Part shown: positions 59,274 to 62,235 of the stretch, piece after piece
Numbering within the stretch: the first letter of the stretch is position 1
Layout of the letters: each line of letters opens with the position of its first letter
NCBI GenBank assembly: GCA_030066685.1
Contig: JASJBF010000024.1
Location: forward strand, 1 to 62,235
DNA: 62,235 nt
Origin: Kiloniellales bacterium
Lineage (GTDB): Bacteria > Pseudomonadota > Alphaproteobacteria > Kiloniellales > JAKSBE01
Direction: 5' to 3'
Notes under the pieces: generated by a model
Databases searched by the model: none
Told to the model about the DNA's origin: nothing
Seen by the model: only the letters and a program-made list of their open reading frames with translations
Translations under genes and position numbers: made by a program

Positions 59274-62144
59274 TCAGCACCCCGCAGACTCGTCGGACTT
59301 CGACCAGTTGCCGTCCTCGTCACAGGCATAGGACCCGGCGCGCTCGCCGTCGCGCAGGATCACCCGGCGGAAGCCGACCGGCCAGTAGACCAGGGAGTCG
59401 TTCGGCTCGAAGAGCGAGAGCAGAAGCTCGCCCTCGGCCGGGTCGTCGCAGGGGGCCCCGACGCCGTTGCTCTGCCGGCGCCGTTCGATCTGGCCCGGCG
59501 GGGCGCCGCCCGCGCCGTACTTGACCAGGATTGCCTGGTCGCCGCCGGCGGGATCCGGCCGCCGTGCGCTCGCCGCCAGGCCCCGGCTCCGTCGTGCCAG
59601 CTGCCAGCCCTCGTCCTCGGCGCCATAGGCCGGCAGGGGCGCACGCGCCTCTTCGAGCGAGAAGGGGGCGATGAGGCGGGCGACCTGGCGGCCGAGGTCC
59701 TCGACCTCTTCCGGTGCCAGGACCTGCGTTTCGGGTCGGGCGGGCGCGGAGGCGGCGTCCGGAGCGGGGAGCGGGGCTTGTGCCGGCATCCTGAGGTAGG
59801 GCTCCGTGGACTCCGGCGGCGCGCTGTCCGGCGCCCTCTGCCGGCCCTCCGCCTGGGGGGTCGGGCTCCGGAGGGCGATCGCGACCGGTGCCGGGTCGGG
59901 ATCCCGCGGTGGGGGCCGGTCGGGGGCGCCGTCCGGCTTCGGGATCTCCAGGACCGGCTCGGCCCCGGGCGCCTGCTCAGGCACCGCGAGGAACGCGAGC
60001 TCCGGCTCCGGGGCCGCTGGCGGCCCCTGTGGGGCCTCGTGCTCGAGGGATTCCTCCAATCCCGCCGACGCATCCGGGGGTGCCGGCGAGGCCTCGACCT
60101 GGGGCGGTGGCGCCGGCGGGTCTGCGGCGGGCGGCGCCGCGGGGGCGAGGTCGGCGAGGATTGATTCCGCCGAATCCTTGGGCGTTGGTGGGACGCGCGG
60201 CCGCAGGGCAGGCCGAATCGGCGGCGGTGCCGGTGGCAGGTCGCCAGCCGCCGCCGCAGCCCCGACCGCCTTCTGGGCCTCCGCCGCCGGGGCCGGCTCT
60301 GCGGCGGGCACGGGCGGCGGGGCACCGGGCGCCGCCGCGGCTTGGCCCCCGGCAGGGTCATGGTCCGCCGGGGCGGCCTTGAAGACCGGCGCCGCCGCGT
60401 CCGCGGCGGGCTCCGCTCCCCCTGGGCTCTCTGCCGGCTCGGCCTCTGGGAGGGAGTCCTCCTCCGGCGCCGCCTCGGGCAGGGCTTGCGCCACCGCCGC
60501 CAGCAGCTGCAAAGGAGCCGGCGTCGGGCCGGATGCCGCTGCCGCGCCCGAGGCGGACTCCGCTTCCTCTTGGCTCTCTTCCGGCTCGGCCTCGGGGGCG
60601 GAGTCCGCCTCCGGCTCTGCCGCCGCTGCGGCCTGCGTCTCTGCCGGAAGCGGCTTCCAGAGGGCCGGCGTCGGGCCGGCTGCCGCCGCGTCCGAGGCGG
60701 ACGCCGTTTCCTCTTGGCTCTCGTCCGGCTCGGCCTCGCAGGCGGGGTCCTCATCCGGCGCTGCCGCAGGTGCGGCCTGCGCCTCCACCGGAAGCGGCTC
60801 CGAGGGGGCCGGCATCGGGCCAGCCGCCGCCGCGTCCGAGGCGGGCGCCGCTTCCTCTTGGCTCTTTTCCGGCTCGGCCTCGGGAGCGGACTGCTCCTCC
60901 GGCTCTGCCGCCGCTGCGGCCTGCGCCTCCGCCGGAATCGGCTCCGAGGGGGCCGGCGTCGGGCCGGCTGGCGCCGCGTCCGAGGCGGACGTCGCTTCCT
61001 CTTGGCTCTCTTCCGGCTCGGCCTCGGGGGCGGGGTCCTCCTCCGGCTTTGCCGCAGGTGCGGCCTGCGTCTCTGCCGGAATCGGCTCCGAGGAGGCCGT
61101 CGTCGGGCCGGCCGGCGCCGCCGGCGCGGCTGCCGCCTCTGCGTTGGCATCGTCCTCGGGGTCTTCCTTCGCGACGAGTTCGGCGGGCTCGCCGTCCGCG
61201 CCCGACTCGCTCGGCGGGAGCTCGCCGAGGGCGGCCTGGCGCAGCAGGGCGAGGGTCTCCTCGTAGCCCCGCTCCTTGGCCAGGAGCATCGGCATCTCGC
61301 CGGCGAGGTTGCGTTCCGCCAGGTCGGCACCGGCGGTCAGCAGGGCGCGGACGATCTCGGTCCGCCCGCGCCGGGCGGCCTCGATCAGCGGCGTGCTGCC
61401 GTCGCCGCGGGCGGCGCTGGGATCGGCCCCGCCGGCGAGCAGCAGCTCCACCAGGCGCTGGGCGCCGCGGTCGCTGGCCAGCAACAGCGGGGTCTCGCCC
61501 TCGGCGTTGCAGCGGTCGGGATCCGCCCCCGCGCCCAGCAGCAGCTCGGCGATCTCGACCCGCAGGCCGGCGATCGCCAGGGTCAGGGCGGTCATGCCCT
61601 CGGGCGCGTCGGCGTCGGGGTCGGCGCCGGCCAGCAGCAGGCGGCCGACGATCTTGGTATCGCCCTTGGCGATGGCTTCGACCAGGGCGCTGTCGCCTTC
61701 GGAGAAGCGCCAGGCGGCCATGGTCTCGGCGGCCAGGCGGTCGGACTCCGCGGCGGCGGCGGAGCGGGCGAAGCCGCGCTCCGGGCTGTCCTCGCCCTCG
61801 CCCGGGCGCTGCAGCTCGCCGCGGAACAGGCACTCGGGCTCGATCAGGACCTTCTCGTAGGCGGTGATCCGGCCGCCGATGACCACGGCGTCTTTGGTCG
61901 CGGTGAAGACGCTGGTCTCGACGTTGCCGCAGAAGTTGCCCTGGATCACCACCCAGTCGGCCCGGATCGTCCCCTTGACGGTGCCGCCGGGCGGCACGAT
62001 CAGGGCGTGGCAGGTGAGATCGCCCTCCAGGACGCCTTCGATCTGCAGCTCGCCGTCCTCGCTCTGCGAGAAGGGGCCGCTGATCATCACGTCGCGGAAG
62101 GAGATGACCGTGCGCTGCCTGCGCTGCGGCGGGTCGTGACCCAA
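59274..62144 (-). CDS. Bactofilin-ankyrin repeat fusion with long Ala/Pro/Glu-rich tail (bactofilin 4)
   Basis: The start is a TTG at 62144 with GGAG 8 bp upstream; no suitable ATG precedes the bactofilin core. The 956-residue product has a bactofilin domain at about 12-112 (ISFRDVMISGPFSQSEDGELQIEGVLEGDLTCHALIVPPGG...VLIEPECLFRGELQRP). Four to five ankyrin repeats follow at about 150-305 (DSALVEAIAKGDTKIVGRLLLAGADPDADAPEGMTALTLAI...). A low-complexity region (about 340-850) includes five 48-residue repeats. A small C-terminal globular part (about 885-956) has SLVYWPVGFRRVILRDGERAGSYACDEDGNW. No signal peptide or membrane segment is seen. Its role as a filament-linked scaffold is inferred. 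Confidence 0.85.
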   Translation of the reverse strand: MGHDPPQRRQRTVISFRDVMISGPFSQSEDGELQIEGVLEGDLTCHALIVPPGGTVKGTIRADWVVIQGNFCGNVETSVFTATKDAVVIGGRITAYEKVLIEPECLFRGELQRPGEGEDSPERGFARSAAAAESDRLAAETMAAWRFSEGDSALVEAIAKGDTKIVGRLLLAGADPDADAPEGMTALTLAIAGLRVEIAELLLGAGADPDRCNAEGETPLLLASDRGAQRLVELLLAGGADPSAARGDGSTPLIEAARRGRTEIVRALLTAGADLAERNLAGEMPMLLAKERGYEETLALLRQAALGELPPSESGADGEPAELVAKEDPEDDANAEAAAAPAAPAGPTTASSEPIPAETQAAPAAKPEEDPAPEAEPEESQEEATSASDAAPAGPTPAPSEPIPAEAQAAAAAEPEEQSAPEAEPEKSQEEAAPASDAAAAGPMPAPSEPLPVEAQAAPAAAPDEDPACEAEPDESQEETASASDAAAAGPTPALWKPLPAETQAAAAAEPEADSAPEAEPEESQEEAESASGAAAASGPTPAPLQLLAAVAQALPEAAPEEDSLPEAEPAESPGGAEPAADAAAPVFKAAPADHDPAGGQAAAAPGAPPPVPAAEPAPAAEAQKAVGAAAAAGDLPPAPPPIRPALRPRVPPTPKDSAESILADLAPAAPPAADPPAPPPQVEASPAPPDASAGLEESLEHEAPQGPPAAPEPELAFLAVPEQAPGAEPVLEIPKPDGAPDRPPPRDPDPAPVAIALRSPTPQAEGRQRAPDSAPPESTEPYLRMPAQAPLPAPDAASAPARPETQVLAPEEVEDLGRQVARLIAPFSLEEARAPLPAYGAEDEGWQLARRSRGLAASARRPDPAGGDQAILVKYGAGGAPPGQIERRRQSNGVGAPCDDPAEGELLLSLFEPNDSLVYWPVGFRRVILRDGERAGSYACDEDGNWSKSDESAGC
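60387..61109 (-). repeat. Coding tandem repeat, five units of about 144 bp
   Basis: Within the bactofilin-ankyrin gene, residues 346-586 are five units of 48 residues (one has 49). The unit pattern is GPTPAPSEP-IPAEAQAA, then an acidic part EPE...APEAEPE.SQEE, then an Ala/Ser part ending DAAAA. The first four units are closely similar at DNA level; the fifth has diverged. Such an array is expected to expand and contract. Confidence 0.75.
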
Positions 62145-62235
62145 GGGGCGTCTCCTGCTCTGCCCGGACGCCGGGCGGAAAGGCCAGAAGTGCCGCCATG
62201 CTTAGGGGTTCGAGGTTAAGAAGTCCTTCCGCTGA

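Overview
This is a GC-rich window, clearly chromosomal and most likely from an alphaproteobacterium of the Rhodospirillales/Kiloniellales kind. The evidence is the gene repertoire (a DUF1289 protein, a TIGR02281-type periplasmic aspartic protease, several bactofilins, an argD-hslO pair, a Flp pilin, a divergent phoD), TTAA-N7-TTAA sites of the CtrA type, and small palindromic intergenic repeats. The species cannot be named from sequence alone. No rRNA, intact tRNA, CRISPR array or insertion sequence was seen.

Layout. (1) 1-6.3 kb is accessory: the 3' end of an Rhs-type polymorphic toxin with a PD-(D/E)xK-like tip and a probable immunity gene, a lipoprotein gene broken by a nonsense codon, an Hsp20 chaperone behind an FNR-like box, a one-repeat secreted YD protein, a macro-domain protein, a prepilin peptidase (gspO) and small lipoproteins. 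(2) 6.8-18.5 kb is a complete type II secretion locus in an unusual order: gspE-F-G-H-I-J-L-M, then a low-GC gap with an overlapping double CtrA-type box, then gspC and gspD, with gspK displaced and convergent. (3) 18.5-29.3 kb holds a secreted nuclease-fold protein, a hybrid sensor kinase divergent from a Tat-exported PhoD phosphatase (CtrA-type and Pho-type boxes between them), a VOC protein, an Fpg/Nei glycosylase, a DUF4262-type protein, a TPR-sulfotransferase, a PAS sensor kinase and a Flp pilin. (4) 29.5-37.7 kb, all on the minus strand, holds two type I secretion ABC proteins plus an HlyD adaptor, then a three-gene unit with a MotA/TolQ/ExbB-like channel, a single-pass protein with a DUF2135-like periplasmic domain, and a membrane protein. 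(5) 37.9-49.9 kb holds an EamA transporter, a DUF1289 protein, a membrane 2Fe-2S adenylate cyclase, duplicated TPR proteins, recX, tandem ABC-2 permeases, tandem TraB/GumN proteins, argD and hslO (no argF), and a lipoprotein. (6) 49.9-56.4 kb holds trkH, folE, apaG and a ynjBCD-type importer. (7) 56.6-62.1 kb is a cluster of four bactofilins: one fused to membrane segments, two plain, and one fused to ankyrin repeats plus a long Ala/Pro/Glu-rich tail.

Three threads stand out. First, a dispersed family of composite elements, each made of two bulged hairpins placed in opposite orientation; the copies differ in sequence but keep the architecture, they end in CTAG/TAG, and several supply or abut stop codons. 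Second, the MotA/ExbB-like channel unit has a Ca-binding-type beta domain where a stator normally carries a peptidoglycan-binding domain. Third, the bactofilin cluster includes a bactofilin-ankyrin fusion. All functional statements are inferences from sequence; no database search was run.
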